This document shows positions 26,086 to 35,716 of a stretch of DNA of 64,000 bases, one piece after another (position 1 is the first letter of the stretch; each line of letters opens with the position of its first letter). The notes beneath the pieces were generated by a model. It was given only the letters and a program-made list of their open reading frames with translations. It was not told where the DNA came from and made no database searches. This DNA is from CAILZL01 sp049840395. Lineage in GTDB: Bacteria; Pseudomonadota; Gammaproteobacteria; Steroidobacterales; Steroidobacteraceae. The DNA lies in NCBI GenBank assembly GCA_049840395.1, contig JASGLD010000006.1, forward strand, positions 186,001 to 250,000, in the 5' to 3' direction. The translations under genes were made by a program, and so were the position numbers.

Positions 26086-26835
26086 CTAGCCGGCAGGCGC
26101 GTGTTCACGCTTCGTGTGCAGCGCCTGCAATGTTCTGAACAGCTTGAGCGGCAGATGCTCAGTCAACTGCATCAGTCGGGTCACCAGCTGTTCATAGGAC
26201 ACATCCAAGACCCCGCCCTTACCTGCGAATACGATCTTATTAGTACTATCTTCGGCATCGATCACTCGCACCGAATGATTGAAGCTATGGTGGATGCGCG
26301 CGATCAAGGGTTCGAAACCCAGCTCCAGATCGGAAAGATTGACGACCAAAATGCCATCATTTTTCAGACAGGCATGGCAATCGTTGTAGAAGCGTTGCGT
26401 ACTTAAAGCCTGCGACTGACCCTGCGCAGTAAACCCATCGACGATCAGCACATCGTATTGACCCGCATGCCTTAGGAATTGCGCTCCGTCTGCGCAGATC
26501 ACATGCAGTCGCTCGTCATCGGGTGGAATGAAAAAACGCTCGCGCAGCGCAATCACATCCGGATTGATTTCAATCGCCGTCAATACAGCATCCGGTAAAT
26601 GGGCATAACAGTATTTAAGTAATGAACCGCCGCCCAGACCAATCATCGCAATGCTGCGCGGCTGCGGACAGAACAGCAGAAACCCCATCATCGTACGCGT
26701 GTAGCCCAGCACCAATTCATCCGGGGCATCCAGCGACATTTCGCTTTGTATTTTGAGTTCGTCGAAACACAAGGTCAGTCGATCATCGACCCGGCTGACC
26801 TGGGGCTTACATTTGTCGGCATGCCGCTTGGACAT
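26086..26835 (-). CDS. Spermidine-synthase-like methyltransferase-fold protein
   Basis: The 249-residue protein has the SpeE-type Rossmann core: SIAMIGLGGGSLLKYCYAHL (glycine loop), TAIEINPDVIALRERFF (acidic residue binding the ribose), ICADGAQFLRHAGQYDVLIVDGF and NDGILVVNL. The N-terminal strand region is short. Classical spermidine synthase has an extra N-terminal beta domain and a gate loop not clearly present here, so the substrate may differ. It ends eight bases from the convergent gene at 25011-26078 and follows the secreted protein at 26851 on the same strand. Confidence 0.8.
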   Translation of the reverse strand: MSKRHADKCKPQVSRVDDRLTLCFDELKIQSEMSLDAPDELVLGYTRTMMGFLLFCPQPRSIAMIGLGGGSLLKYCYAHLPDAVLTAIEINPDVIALRERFFIPPDDERLHVICADGAQFLRHAGQYDVLIVDGFTAQGQSQALSTQRFYNDCHACLKNDGILVVNLSDLELGFEPLIARIHHSFNHSVRVIDAEDSTNKIVFAGKGGVLDVSYEQLVTRLMQLTEHLPLKLFRTLQALHTKREHAPAG

Positions 26836-26850
26836 GTTTTGCGTTGCTCG

Positions 26851-27627
26851 TTACAGCGGTGGCGGGGTCAAATCCACCTTATCGCCGGTGTTACGATTCT
26901 TGCTGGCCAGACAAACGAACTCAGACAGACGCACTTGCGGATAGCGCTGAAACACCTGCGTGACCTGGTAAGGCTTCTGCAGATAATCGAGTCCGGTGAT
27001 GGTGATGTCATCCTGCAACTTATCTTTGCTGATCAAGCGCAGACGTTCCACCACTTTCATTGCATCAGTGCCGGCCTTCAAGCCCATCACCACATTGTTA
27101 TCCGCCCGCAGGTCGGTGGTTTCGACCACCAAGGTCTCACCATCCCATCGGGCAGTTGCATTGCCGAAGTAAGTGCCACCCAACATCGGCTCGCCATGCG
27201 TACTCCCATCGGTATAGATACGCCGCACCTGGCCGTCAGGCACGATCATGGTCAGACGACCAGGCGTCATCAATATTTCAAACGGCAGCCCCATTTCGGT
27301 CAGCATCGCCGGAAAAGCCGTGGGCTCACAGTTCGACCAGGGCACGTAAAAATCTTTGGCCGCGATTTTCTTCTGCCAGTCAGCCGCCGCTGCCGGTTTC
27401 ATAAAGGGAATGATCTTGGTTTGATCGGGATGTTGTAACCCCTCAACCCGGCCCCACACGCCGGAAAGATCGGGCAATTTTTTCGGATCGACTTTAGTGC
27501 CCGCGCCTGGCGGCAAATCCACCGAGCCAGTAGGCAGACGCGGTCCGGTCGGCGGACCGTCGGCTGGCGTCTGCGCCCATGCGATAGCAGAAAAACACAG
27601 CGCGCCAATCATCATGCAGTGCTTCAT
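26851..27627 (-). CDS. Secreted protein of unknown function
   Basis: The 258-residue protein has a signal peptide (MKHCMMIGALCFSAIAWAQT) and a Pro/Gly-rich segment, then KLPDLSGVWGRVEG, LTMIVPDGQVRRIYTDG, GNATARWDGETLVVETTDL and MKVVERLRLISKDKLQDDITI. This lipocalin-like pattern (DLSGVW, ARWDGDTLVV) is common in uncharacterised secreted proteins of gammaproteobacteria and sphingomonads. No function can be given. It precedes the spermidine-synthase-like gene by 15 bases, so the two are probably co-transcribed. Confidence 0.78.
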   Translation of the reverse strand: MKHCMMIGALCFSAIAWAQTPADGPPTGPRLPTGSVDLPPGAGTKVDPKKLPDLSGVWGRVEGLQHPDQTKIIPFMKPAAAADWQKKIAAKDFYVPWSNCEPTAFPAMLTEMGLPFEILMTPGRLTMIVPDGQVRRIYTDGSTHGEPMLGGTYFGNATARWDGETLVVETTDLRADNNVVMGLKAGTDAMKVVERLRLISKDKLQDDITITGLDYLQKPYQVTQVFQRYPQVRLSEFVCLASKNRNTGDKVDLTPPPL

Positions 27628-27668
27628 AACTCCCCCTGTCCTTCAATGAATTCCGCGTATTCATCAAC

Positions 27669-27756
27669 CGTCATCCCCGCGAAAGCGGGGATCCAGTAAT
27701 AAAGCGTCGCAACGCGACACATCCAGAACTGGATGCCCGCCTGCGCGGGCATGACG
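27669..27756. repeat. REP-like double palindrome
   Basis: Two GC-rich hairpins stand back to back: ATCCCCGCGAAAGCGGGGAT and ATGCCCGCCTGCGCGGGCAT. They are flanked by CGTC and GACG and by CCAGT and ACTGG, so the pair forms a larger imperfect inverted repeat. Repeats of the form GTCATCCCCGCGAAAGCGGGG are common in many proteobacterial genomes, usually between genes, as here between the secreted protein and murU. Confidence 0.7.
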
Positions 27757-27797
27757 ATTTTTTTGCTTATGTGTACATTGTGATCTTGCATCAGCCA

Positions 27798-28469
27798 TCA
27801 ACTTAACTTCTGATCCAATTGCCGCAATCGTTCCGGTGTACCAATGTCATGCCAAGCACCCGTGAACAGCTCGCCGCTGATACGACCGACACGCGCCTGT
27901 TCGTACAACAAGGGCGCCAACTTGAATGGCCCCGACTGACAACCTGCGAACAAATCCGGATGATAAAAACCGATGCCGGAGAAAGTATGGCGCTGTTCCG
28001 CTTGATCCGTCACCCGCCCCTGCTGCAAACCAAAATCGCCGCGAACATGCTGCGGTGGATTGGGCACCAACACCAGATGCGCCAGCGTCGTGTCGCGCCA
28101 TTGCAGCGGCAGTTGTGGCGCAACCGCACGCCAATCGGTCCAGACATCGCCATTCACTACCAGGAAGGGTTGATGATCCAGCAGCGGCAAAGCCTTGAAC
28201 AAACCACCACCGGTCTCCAACGCCGGCCAGCCTTCATGACTGTAAGCAATACGCACGCCCCAACGCGAGCCATCACCTAGATATTGCGGGATCTGTTCAC
28301 CCAACCAACCGGTGTTGATGACCAGGTCGCGAAAGCCTGTGCTCGCCAATGACTCGATGTGATATTCGATCAGCGCCTTACCACCCACTTTCAATAGTGG
28401 CTTGGGCTGCGCATCGGTCAACGGCTTCATGCGTTCGCCGCGACCGGCGGCAAGAATCATGGCTTTCAT
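27798..28469 (-). CDS. murU: N-acetylmuramate alpha-1-phosphate uridylyltransferase MurU
   Basis: MurU makes UDP-MurNAc directly from MurNAc-1-phosphate in the cell-wall recycling bypass that avoids MurA and so gives intrinsic fosfomycin tolerance. The 223-residue nucleotidyltransferase has the signature AMILAAGRGERMKPLTDAQPK, then GGKALIEYHIESL, and VVNGDVWTDW with the metal-binding Asp. It lies downstream of amgK on the same strand, 196 bases away across a repeat element. The amgK-murU/lptD order is known from Pseudomonas. Confidence 0.92.
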   Translation of the reverse strand: MKAMILAAGRGERMKPLTDAQPKPLLKVGGKALIEYHIESLASTGFRDLVINTGWLGEQIPQYLGDGSRWGVRIAYSHEGWPALETGGGLFKALPLLDHQPFLVVNGDVWTDWRAVAPQLPLQWRDTTLAHLVLVPNPPQHVRGDFGLQQGRVTDQAEQRHTFSGIGFYHPDLFAGCQSGPFKLAPLLYEQARVGRISGELFTGAWHDIGTPERLRQLDQKLS

Positions 28470-28543
28470 GGAATCAGAACATCCTCACCCGGCCCTCTCA
28501 CTTAGGGAGAGGATAACCAATATCGCAAACGCATCTCCGTTGC

Positions 28544-28648
28544 GGCATCTTGGCCTTAAGTTCTCCGGATCGTCGAAAACATGGATGTTTTCGCGAAGCC
28601 TCCATGGATGGATTCACGGCGCTCCGGAGAACTTAAGGCCAAGGTGCC
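28544..28648. repeat. Inverted-repeat element A with internal double hairpin
   Basis: The outer arms (28544-28569 and 28623-28648) are 26 bases long and pair with one mismatch (GGCATCTTGGCCTTAAG... against its complement). Between them lie two smaller hairpins, GAAAACATGGATGTTTTC and TCCATGGATGGA, giving a three-way-junction shape. It resembles element B at 38978. It lies between amgK and murU. Confidence 0.75.
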
Positions 28649-28665
28649 GTAACCATCTGAAACTC

Positions 28666-29673
28666 TTAAAACGTATATCCCACTTCCTGCTGCTTGCCTT
28701 CCAACTCATCCAGCAATTTCAGCAACGGCCGCAGATCGTCATAGCGCTGCCCCACCTGACGCACGTATTTAATGAAGCGTGGCGTATCGGCCAGATACTT
28801 CGGCTTGCCATCGCGATAATTGATGCGCGCAAAAATTCCCAGCACCTTCAAATGGCGCTGCAACCCCATCCACTCCATATCGCGATAGAAAGAACCGAAA
28901 TCCTCATGCACCGGCAACCCGGCCTGACGCGCACGCTCCCAGTAACGCGCGGCCCAATCGATCACCTTCGACTCTTCCCAACTGATGAAGGCATCGCGGA
29001 ACAAGGACGCCACGTCGTAAGTGATCGGCCCATACACCGCGTCCTGAAAATCCAGCACGCCCGGATTGGGTGAGCTGATCATCAAATTGCGCGGCATGTA
29101 GTCGCGATGCACGAACACACTGGGCTGCGCCAGGTTGGTTTTGACGATCAAATCAAACATACGCCCCAACGTTGCCTGCTGCTTGTCGTTCAACGACAGC
29201 TGCAGATGCTTGGCGATGTACCAATCCGGAAACAGGCTGAGCTCGCGGCGCAACAGCGCCTCATCGTAAGGCGGCAGTACGCCGGGCTTGCTGACCAACT
29301 GCCACTTGATCAATGCATCGATGGCGACACTGAACAATTCATTGGCATTGGCCTCGTTGAGCACATCCAAATAAGTCTGCGTGCCGAGATCGGTCAGCAA
29401 CAGATAACCATTGGTCACATCTTCGGCAACAGCACGCGGCGCATGCACGCCCGCAGCATGCAACAGATTGGCCACATGTAAGAAAGGTCTGACATCTTCC
29501 TTGTCCGGCGGTGCATCCATGGCGATAAACGTCTCGGCGCCCTTGGTAATACGAAAATACCGGCGAAAGCTGGCATCCGCCGAAGCCGGCGCGATGTTGA
29601 GCTGATCGGTACCCAGCACCTGCCGAGCCCAGATCGTCAGAGTTTCAAGTCGTGCATCGTGCGGCGTGGTCAT
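28666..29673 (-). CDS. amgK: N-acetylmuramate/N-acetylglucosamine anomeric kinase AmgK
   Basis: AmgK phosphorylates MurNAc at C1 to feed MurU. The 335-residue protein has the aminoglycoside-phosphotransferase fold: FRRYFRITKGAETFIAMDAP at the N-lobe, catalytic HRDYMPRNLMI and metal-binding GVLDFQDAVYGPITYD. It is divergent from lptD, as in Pseudomonas. The start ATG lies 153 bases from lptD, and the spacer contains two TATAAT hexamers (29745 and 29759 on the plus strand) without a matching -35. Confidence 0.92.
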   Translation of the reverse strand: MTTPHDARLETLTIWARQVLGTDQLNIAPASADASFRRYFRITKGAETFIAMDAPPDKEDVRPFLHVANLLHAAGVHAPRAVAEDVTNGYLLLTDLGTQTYLDVLNEANANELFSVAIDALIKWQLVSKPGVLPPYDEALLRRELSLFPDWYIAKHLQLSLNDKQQATLGRMFDLIVKTNLAQPSVFVHRDYMPRNLMISSPNPGVLDFQDAVYGPITYDVASLFRDAFISWEESKVIDWAARYWERARQAGLPVHEDFGSFYRDMEWMGLQRHLKVLGIFARINYRDGKPKYLADTPRFIKYVRQVGQRYDDLRPLLKLLDELEGKQQEVGYTF

Positions 29674-29826
29674 GCCTTATCCAAAATGATTCAAACACAA
29701 ACGAGATTAATGAATACCATGGCCGACAGGCCTGGACGCACCAGTATAATCATCTGACTATAATGTCCGCATACTCCTCGTTCGCTCCAGGCCCATTGGG
29801 CTGATCTCGTGGTTATCTCGTTATAA

Positions 29827-32136
29827 ATGCCGCCCCACGCTTCGCCAAAACCATTGCACGCCATTCGCTACCTGAAATTTTCGGCTTCAATCCGTGCGAG
29901 CGTGTTGGTCATCGGTGCAGGCGCCTGTCTGTTTGCCCGCGCCAGCGACGCACAGGTACTGACCTGCCCTGCCTATGTTTCGGCCGCCGCCAACAGCGCC
30001 GTGCCCGCCATGTCGCGCAAGCCCGGCAGCCTGAAGGACAGCGCCAAGCTCCCCGTCAATTTGCAATTCGATAGCGTGGAAGCAGCCATCAACGGCGATA
30101 TCAAGCTCATGGGCAATGCGCAGGTGCAACAAGGCGAACGCCGCATGAACGCCGATGAATTGATCTACAACCCCGGCCGCAACGATGCAGTGGCCAAAGG
30201 TCCCGTGCAATATGAGGATGCTGACCTGCAAGTGAACGGCACCGATGCCAGCATGAATGCCGATGGCGGCGCCTCAGTCGCCCAAGCCAGCTTCATTCTG
30301 AAAACCACAGCCGGACGCGGCACTGCGCAAAACATCCAGGTCAGTCCCGAGGGCAATGTGTCGCTGGACTCTGCGCGTTACACCACCTGCCCGCCGGGCA
30401 GCACCGATTGGGAATTGCAGCTGTCGGATTTGAATATCAACCAGGAAACCAATACCGGCACCGGCCGCAATGTGCGCTTGGAATTCAAGGGCATTCCGAT
30501 TTTCTATACGCCCTGGATTTCCTTTCCGGTGGGTAATCAGCGCAAGAGCGGCTTCCTGTTTCCCAGCCTGGGCGGTTCATCGCGTGGCGGCAACGCACTG
30601 GCCACACCTTGGTATTGGAATCTCGCACCTAACTACGACGACACCATCACTCCGGCCTACGACACCAGCCGCGGCTTCAAACTGGACAATGAGTTTCGTT
30701 ACCTGGGCGAAGCGACTAAGGCCAGCGTCGTCACCGGCTATCTGCCGCACGACAACAAGACACGCGATTGGCGCGGCCTGGTGCAATTGCTGTATCGCCA
30801 CGATTTCAACGACGTACTGCGCCTGAACGTCGATGCCGCGGACGTACGTGACAATGAATGGTTCGAAGATTTCGGTCAGACCCGTGATGTCACCAGCTTG
30901 GTCTATCTGGCGCGCACCGTGACCGTCGGCGCTTACAGCGATAACTGGTTGGGCAAATTGAATGTGCAAAACCTGCAGGTGATCGACAGCACCATCCCGC
31001 TGACCGATCGTCCCTACACCATGCTGCCACAACTGACAGTCCAAGGCAGACAGCCTCTGCCCTTCGGTGCGGAATTCAACTTGGACAGCGAACTGACCTA
31101 CTTCACGCGCGGCGAAGTGGACACCGCCACTCAGATCAAGAGCATTACCGGTGCACGTCTCAACCTGGTACCGGAACTCTCTCTGCCGCTGCGAGCCGCC
31201 GGCATGTATGTCACCCCCAGCGCGGCCTGGCATTACACCAGCTACCAACTGCAGAACACGGCCGCCGGTGCGGATCGCACCCCGTCACTGTCGGCGCCGG
31301 CGTATGCCGTAGACACCGGCATGGTGTTCGAACGTCTGTCCAGTAACCAGCGCCGGCTGTACACGCTGGAACCGCGCATGCTGTACAGCTACATACCCTA
31401 TCGTGAGCAGAGCGATCTGCCCTTGTTCGATACCGGCATGCCGGACTTCAGCCTGGTGCAGCTATTTCAGACCAATCGCTTCAGCGGACCGGATCGACTG
31501 GGCGATGCCAATCAGCTGAGCGCTGGCGTGACCACACGCATGCTGGACCCCAACACCGGCAGTCAGTTCCTGTCGGGCACGCTGGGCCAGGCCTTTTACT
31601 TCAAGTCGCCCTGTGTCACTTCGCTGGTGCAGACCGCCTGTAACGCCGCCACCATCAGCGATCGCTCTTCCGACATCATCGGCCAGCTGTCTCTGGCAGC
31701 GTATAAGAACTGGTCGGTCAATCTGGGCATGCAGTGGAACCCGGCCGGAGGCGGTAGCGAACGTGGCGACGTGTCTCTGCAGTACCGCCCTGCCGGCAAC
31801 CGCACCATCAATCTGGGCTACAACTATGACCGCGGCACGGTGGAACAGTGGGTGTCCTCCTTCGCCTGGCCCATTGGAAGCACCTGGAGCGCCTATGGCC
31901 GGGTGGTGTATTCACGCCTGGATCAGAAATTCCTCGATCACTTCGCCGGCCTGGAATACCGCTCCTGCTGCTGGAATGTCCGCGCGGTGGTCGGCCGGGC
32001 GGTCACCACCCGCAGCGGCGAGTACGATACCCAGTACAAGGTTCAGCTTGAACTCAAAGGGTTATCCAGTGTCGGAACCGCGGATGCTTTCCTAGAGAGC
32101 TCAATTCCCGGATACTCCGCGCGCTCGGCCAATTGA
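29827..32136 (+). CDS. lptD: LPS-assembly protein LptD
   Basis: LptD is the essential outer-membrane barrel that, with the LptE plug, inserts LPS into the outer leaflet. The 769-residue protein has an export signal within its first 40 residues, an OstA/LptA-like jellyroll domain (about 75-190, GDIKLMGNAQVQQGERRMNADE) and the barrel (FYTPWISFPVGNQRKSGFLFPSLG onward). Cysteines occur near the N-terminus (VLTCPAY), in YTTCPPG, and in the C-terminal pair RSCCWNV, consistent with the inter-domain disulfides that LptD needs. surA follows 65 bases downstream, the usual order. Confidence 0.94.
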   Translation: MPPHASPKPLHAIRYLKFSASIRASVLVIGAGACLFARASDAQVLTCPAYVSAAANSAVPAMSRKPGSLKDSAKLPVNLQFDSVEAAINGDIKLMGNAQVQQGERRMNADELIYNPGRNDAVAKGPVQYEDADLQVNGTDASMNADGGASVAQASFILKTTAGRGTAQNIQVSPEGNVSLDSARYTTCPPGSTDWELQLSDLNINQETNTGTGRNVRLEFKGIPIFYTPWISFPVGNQRKSGFLFPSLGGSSRGGNALATPWYWNLAPNYDDTITPAYDTSRGFKLDNEFRYLGEATKASVVTGYLPHDNKTRDWRGLVQLLYRHDFNDVLRLNVDAADVRDNEWFEDFGQTRDVTSLVYLARTVTVGAYSDNWLGKLNVQNLQVIDSTIPLTDRPYTMLPQLTVQGRQPLPFGAEFNLDSELTYFTRGEVDTATQIKSITGARLNLVPELSLPLRAAGMYVTPSAAWHYTSYQLQNTAAGADRTPSLSAPAYAVDTGMVFERLSSNQRRLYTLEPRMLYSYIPYREQSDLPLFDTGMPDFSLVQLFQTNRFSGPDRLGDANQLSAGVTTRMLDPNTGSQFLSGTLGQAFYFKSPCVTSLVQTACNAATISDRSSDIIGQLSLAAYKNWSVNLGMQWNPAGGGSERGDVSLQYRPAGNRTINLGYNYDRGTVEQWVSSFAWPIGSTWSAYGRVVYSRLDQKFLDHFAGLEYRSCCWNVRAVVGRAVTTRSGEYDTQYKVQLELKGLSSVGTADAFLESSIPGYSARSAN

Positions 32137-32201
32137 GCCGGCTCGGATCTGCCAGATCTAACACCCAGACCCAAAACTGAAATTGCCCGGCGACGCACTC
32201 C

Positions 32202-33527
32202 ATGAAGTTCAAGATTGCCTCTCTGCCTACCTTCTGCGCGATGGCGCTGACCACCGTGCTGGGACTGACCACCCTGCAGGCGGAACCGCGCGTGCTGTCC
32301 AGCCGCGGCGAGTCGCTGGATCGTGTGGTGGCCATCGTCAACGACGGCGTGGTGCTGTCCAGCGAGCTGGACGCAGAAACCGCGCGCATCGCCGCCCGCC
32401 TGAAGCAGCAGAACACCGAATTGCCAGCCGACAATGTGCTGCGCAAGCAGGTGCTGGATCGGCTGATTCAACAGGAATTGCAGCTGCAGCGCGCCCAGCG
32501 CGGCGGCTTGAAGGTTTCCGACGAGATGCTTAACAGCGCACTCAACGACATCGCCGGTCGCAACAATGTGAAATTCAGCGACCTGCCTGCCGCCATCGAA
32601 TCGCAGGGCCAGAACTACGCGACTTATCGTGAAGAAGTGCGTCGCGACATGACTCTCCAGATCCTGCAGCAGCAAGCCGTGATCGCCAACATCAACGTGA
32701 CGCCGCGCGAACTGGATCAGTTCCTCGCCAAGCAACAGCGCACACCGGACGCCAATGCGCAGTACAACCTGTCGCACATCCTGGTGTCGGTGAACAGCAG
32801 CTCCAGCACCGAAGAACTGGCCGCCCGTGAAGCACGCGCCAATGAAGTGCTGAGCAAGGCCCAGGCGGGACAGAACTTCGCGGAACTGGCCGTAGCCTAT
32901 TCCGACAGCAGCACCAATATCGACGGCGGCTCATTGGGCTGGCGTAGCGGCGCGCAACTGCCCTCGGTGGTTGCGGACAGCATTCCCAGTTTGAAAGTGG
33001 GCGATGTCACCAAGGTGATTCGCACCCCCAGCGGCTTTCATATTTTCAAATTGAACGACAAGCGCGGCGGCGATACCGGAGAGGAATTGCAGTCGCAGGT
33101 ACATGCCCGCCACATCCTGCTCAAGACCACCGAAATCGAAGACGACAACACCGTCAAGCAGCGCCTGGAAAAAATCCGCGCACGCATTCAAGCCGGCGAA
33201 GACTTCGCCGCCATTGCCGCGGTGACTTCGCAGGACACCGGCTCGGCCGTACAAGGCGGCGATCTGGGCTGGGCCGGCCCCGGCACCTTCGTCGGTGAAT
33301 TTGAAAAGACGCTGGATCAGTTGGACGTGAATCAGATCAGCGAACCTTTCAAATCGCAGTTCGGCTGGCACATCGTGCAGCTGCTGGGTCGCCGCACCCA
33401 GGATGTCAGCGAAGAAAATCGTCGCAATAAGGCTTTCGCCGCACTGCGCGAATCCAAGGCTGAAGAAGAAGTTGAGCTGTGGCTGCGCGAACTGCGCGCC
33501 GATGCCTACGTTGAATACTTGATGTAA
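32202..33527 (+). CDS. surA: Periplasmic chaperone and peptidyl-prolyl isomerase SurA
   Basis: SurA escorts unfolded outer-membrane proteins, including LptD, to the BAM complex. The 441-residue protein has a signal peptide, the SurA N domain (SLDRVVAIVNDGVVLSSELDAE), two parvulin domains (about residues 190-290, YNLSHILVSV, and 300-405, VHARHILLKT) and a C-terminal helix returning to the N domain. It sits between lptD and pdxA, as in most gammaproteobacteria. Confidence 0.95.
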   Translation: MKFKIASLPTFCAMALTTVLGLTTLQAEPRVLSSRGESLDRVVAIVNDGVVLSSELDAETARIAARLKQQNTELPADNVLRKQVLDRLIQQELQLQRAQRGGLKVSDEMLNSALNDIAGRNNVKFSDLPAAIESQGQNYATYREEVRRDMTLQILQQQAVIANINVTPRELDQFLAKQQRTPDANAQYNLSHILVSVNSSSSTEELAAREARANEVLSKAQAGQNFAELAVAYSDSSTNIDGGSLGWRSGAQLPSVVADSIPSLKVGDVTKVIRTPSGFHIFKLNDKRGGDTGEELQSQVHARHILLKTTEIEDDNTVKQRLEKIRARIQAGEDFAAIAAVTSQDTGSAVQGGDLGWAGPGTFVGEFEKTLDQLDVNQISEPFKSQFGWHIVQLLGRRTQDVSEENRRNKAFAALRESKAEEEVELWLRELRADAYVEYLM

Positions 33528-33560
33528 AGCACATGCTGCCGAATGGCAGCGTGAGTATGC

Positions 33561-34547
33561 ATGTCCACTCCACCGCGCATCATTCTCAGCACTGGTGAAC
33601 CGGCCGGCATTGGTCCCGATCTGGCCATTGCCATCGCACAGCGCGATTGGCCCTGCCAATTGATCGTGGCGGGCGATCGCGAGCTATTACAGACACGCGC
33701 GGCACAACTGCAAACCCCGCTGCAACTGCGCAACTATCAGGAAGGCGTGGTGCAACCGCAGCAGGCCGGCATCATGACACTACTGCATGTACCCGCAGTC
33801 ACACCGGTACAAGCCGGTACCTTGAATGTCGCCAATGCTCGCTACGTACTGCAACTGCTGGATCGCTGCTGCGATGGCTGCATCGCGGGCGAGTTCGCCG
33901 CCATGGTCACCGCGCCGGTGCAGAAGAGCGTCATCAACCAAGCAGGCGTGGCCTTCACCGGCCATACCGAATATCTGGCCGAACGTACCGGCGGCCATGT
34001 ACCGGTGATGATGTTGACTGCAGATGCCTTGCGCGTCGCATTGGTCACCACACATCTACCGCTCACTGCCATCAGTCAGGCCATCACACCGGATGTTCTG
34101 CGCACCACGCTACTCATTCTCGAACACGATCTGCGGCGCCGTTTCGGCATTGCGCAACCGCGCATCTTGGTACTGGGCCTGAATCCACACGCCGGCGAAT
34201 CCGGCTATCTGGGTCGCGAAGAAATCGATGTCATCGCGCCGGTGTTGCAGGAGCTGCGCGCCCAGGGCATGCAACTGACCGGTCCGGCTCCAGCCGATAC
34301 CGCCTTCACGCCGCACATGTTGCAGCATGCCGATGCGGTACTGGCGATGTATCACGATCAAGGCCTGCCCGTGCTCAAGTACGCGGGCTTCGGCAATGCC
34401 GTTAATGTCACACTGGGTCTGCCCATCATTCGCACTTCCGTGGACCATGGCACGGCCCTGGATCTGGCCGGCACCGGCAAGGCAGATGCCGGCAGTCTGG
34501 CCGCCGCGCTGCAGTTGGCCATTCAACTCAGCACCTCACCAAACTGA
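33561..34547 (+). CDS. pdxA: 4-hydroxythreonine-4-phosphate dehydrogenase PdxA
   Basis: PdxA oxidises 4-phosphohydroxy-L-threonine in the DXP-dependent pathway to pyridoxal phosphate. The 328-residue protein shows STGEPAGIGPDLAIAIA, FTGHTEYLAERTGG, NPHAGESGYLGREE and HDQGLPVLKYAGFG, plus the substrate loop VDHGTALDLAGTGKAD. Metal-binding His residues are in TGHTEY, in LNPHAGE and near the end. It is the third gene of the lptD operon and is followed by rsmA 20 bases on. Confidence 0.95.
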   Translation: MSTPPRIILSTGEPAGIGPDLAIAIAQRDWPCQLIVAGDRELLQTRAAQLQTPLQLRNYQEGVVQPQQAGIMTLLHVPAVTPVQAGTLNVANARYVLQLLDRCCDGCIAGEFAAMVTAPVQKSVINQAGVAFTGHTEYLAERTGGHVPVMMLTADALRVALVTTHLPLTAISQAITPDVLRTTLLILEHDLRRRFGIAQPRILVLGLNPHAGESGYLGREEIDVIAPVLQELRAQGMQLTGPAPADTAFTPHMLQHADAVLAMYHDQGLPVLKYAGFGNAVNVTLGLPIIRTSVDHGTALDLAGTGKADAGSLAAALQLAIQLSTSPN

Positions 34548-34567
34548 GCTTCGCCAGCTAAACCTCA

Positions 34568-35341
34568 ATGCACCAAGCCCGTAAACGTTTCGGCCAACAC
34601 TTTCTGCGCGATCAACAGGTCATCGCCAACATCGTCGATGCCATCAATCCGCAGGCTGGAGAGCACTTGGTCGAGATTGGTCCGGGGCTGGGCGCCATCA
34701 CCTTACCGGTGCTGGAACGCGTCAAGGAAATGGACGCCGTGGAAATCGACCGCGATGTCATTGCCGCTTTGCAAGTCAGCGCCTTCAGTGTCGGCACGCT
34801 GCGCCTGCATGAAGCCGATGTACTCAAGTATGACTTCGGCACGTTGCAGCAAGGAGAACAGCTGCTGCGTCTGATCGGCAATCTGCCGTATAACATCTCC
34901 ACACCGCTGTTGTTCGAGTTGATCGAACAACGCCACCACTTTCAGGACATGCACTTCATGTTGCAGAAGGAAGTGGTGGATCGCATGGCTGCCCAGCCGG
35001 ACAGCGATAGCTATGGACGTCTGACGGTGATGCTGGCGCCGTGGCTACAAGTAGTACCGCTATTCGACATCGGCCCGGAGGCGTTTCGACCGCCGCCACA
35101 GGTGATGTCGACGGTAGTACGTTTAGTGCCGCATACAACGCCACCCTTCGAGATCCATGATCGTACGGTATTTGCCAAGGTTGTAATGGCTGCGTTCTCG
35201 CAACGTCGCAAGACACTTCGCAATGCACTTCGTCAATTGCTCAGTGCCGAACAGATACAAGCCGCAGGCATCGATCCCGGCTTACGCGCAGAAGTGCTGC
35301 CGCCGGCAAGCTTTGCGTTACTCGCAGCACAAGTTATCTAA
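34568..35341 (+). CDS. rsmA: 16S rRNA dimethyladenosine transferase RsmA (KsgA)
   Basis: RsmA dimethylates two adjacent adenosines in the 3' hairpin loop of 16S rRNA during 30S maturation. The 257-residue protein has RKRFGQHFLRDQQVIANIV, the SAM motif EIGPGLGAITLPVLERV, the catalytic IGNLPYNIS, and the C-terminal SQRRKTLRNALRQLL. A full-length match, directly downstream of pdxA. Confidence 0.95.
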   Translation: MHQARKRFGQHFLRDQQVIANIVDAINPQAGEHLVEIGPGLGAITLPVLERVKEMDAVEIDRDVIAALQVSAFSVGTLRLHEADVLKYDFGTLQQGEQLLRLIGNLPYNISTPLLFELIEQRHHFQDMHFMLQKEVVDRMAAQPDSDSYGRLTVMLAPWLQVVPLFDIGPEAFRPPPQVMSTVVRLVPHTTPPFEIHDRTVFAKVVMAAFSQRRKTLRNALRQLLSAEQIQAAGIDPGLRAEVLPPASFALLAAQVI

Positions 35342-35716
35342 ATCTTAATCTTTCCAGGCTGTATAGCCACACTGCATTCATGCAATGCAGTGCACAGCAG
35401 TTACTGCCGCTTAACTGAATCAGTTCATTAACGAGTTCAGATAATCATCATTTCTATGGCTATTCGACAGCTATTTTTCGCGGCATGCTCGCAACGAAAT
35501 TCGTTAGCTATTGTCTTGATCAACGCATAATTTCGCCCGCAAAAAAACCTGCTGAAGCGGCAGCGCGCGCATGAACTTCGCATTCAGAAGACATTCATGC
35601 TCATGATCTATTTTTCATGCGGCACGCAACATTACGTCGCGCCATGGCAACACGCCTGTCACATCAATCGACAGTGCGTTCATCACTGCATGACTGCATA
35701 GCTTCCAGGTATCCAT
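35342..35716. other. Intergenic region upstream of the DUF4397 lipoprotein
   Basis: This 375-base AT-richer stretch includes a perfect eight-base hairpin (CACTGCAT and ATGCAGTG, 35370-35392) just after rsmA. I see no gene, no T-run and no well-spaced promoter. Confidence 0.55.
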
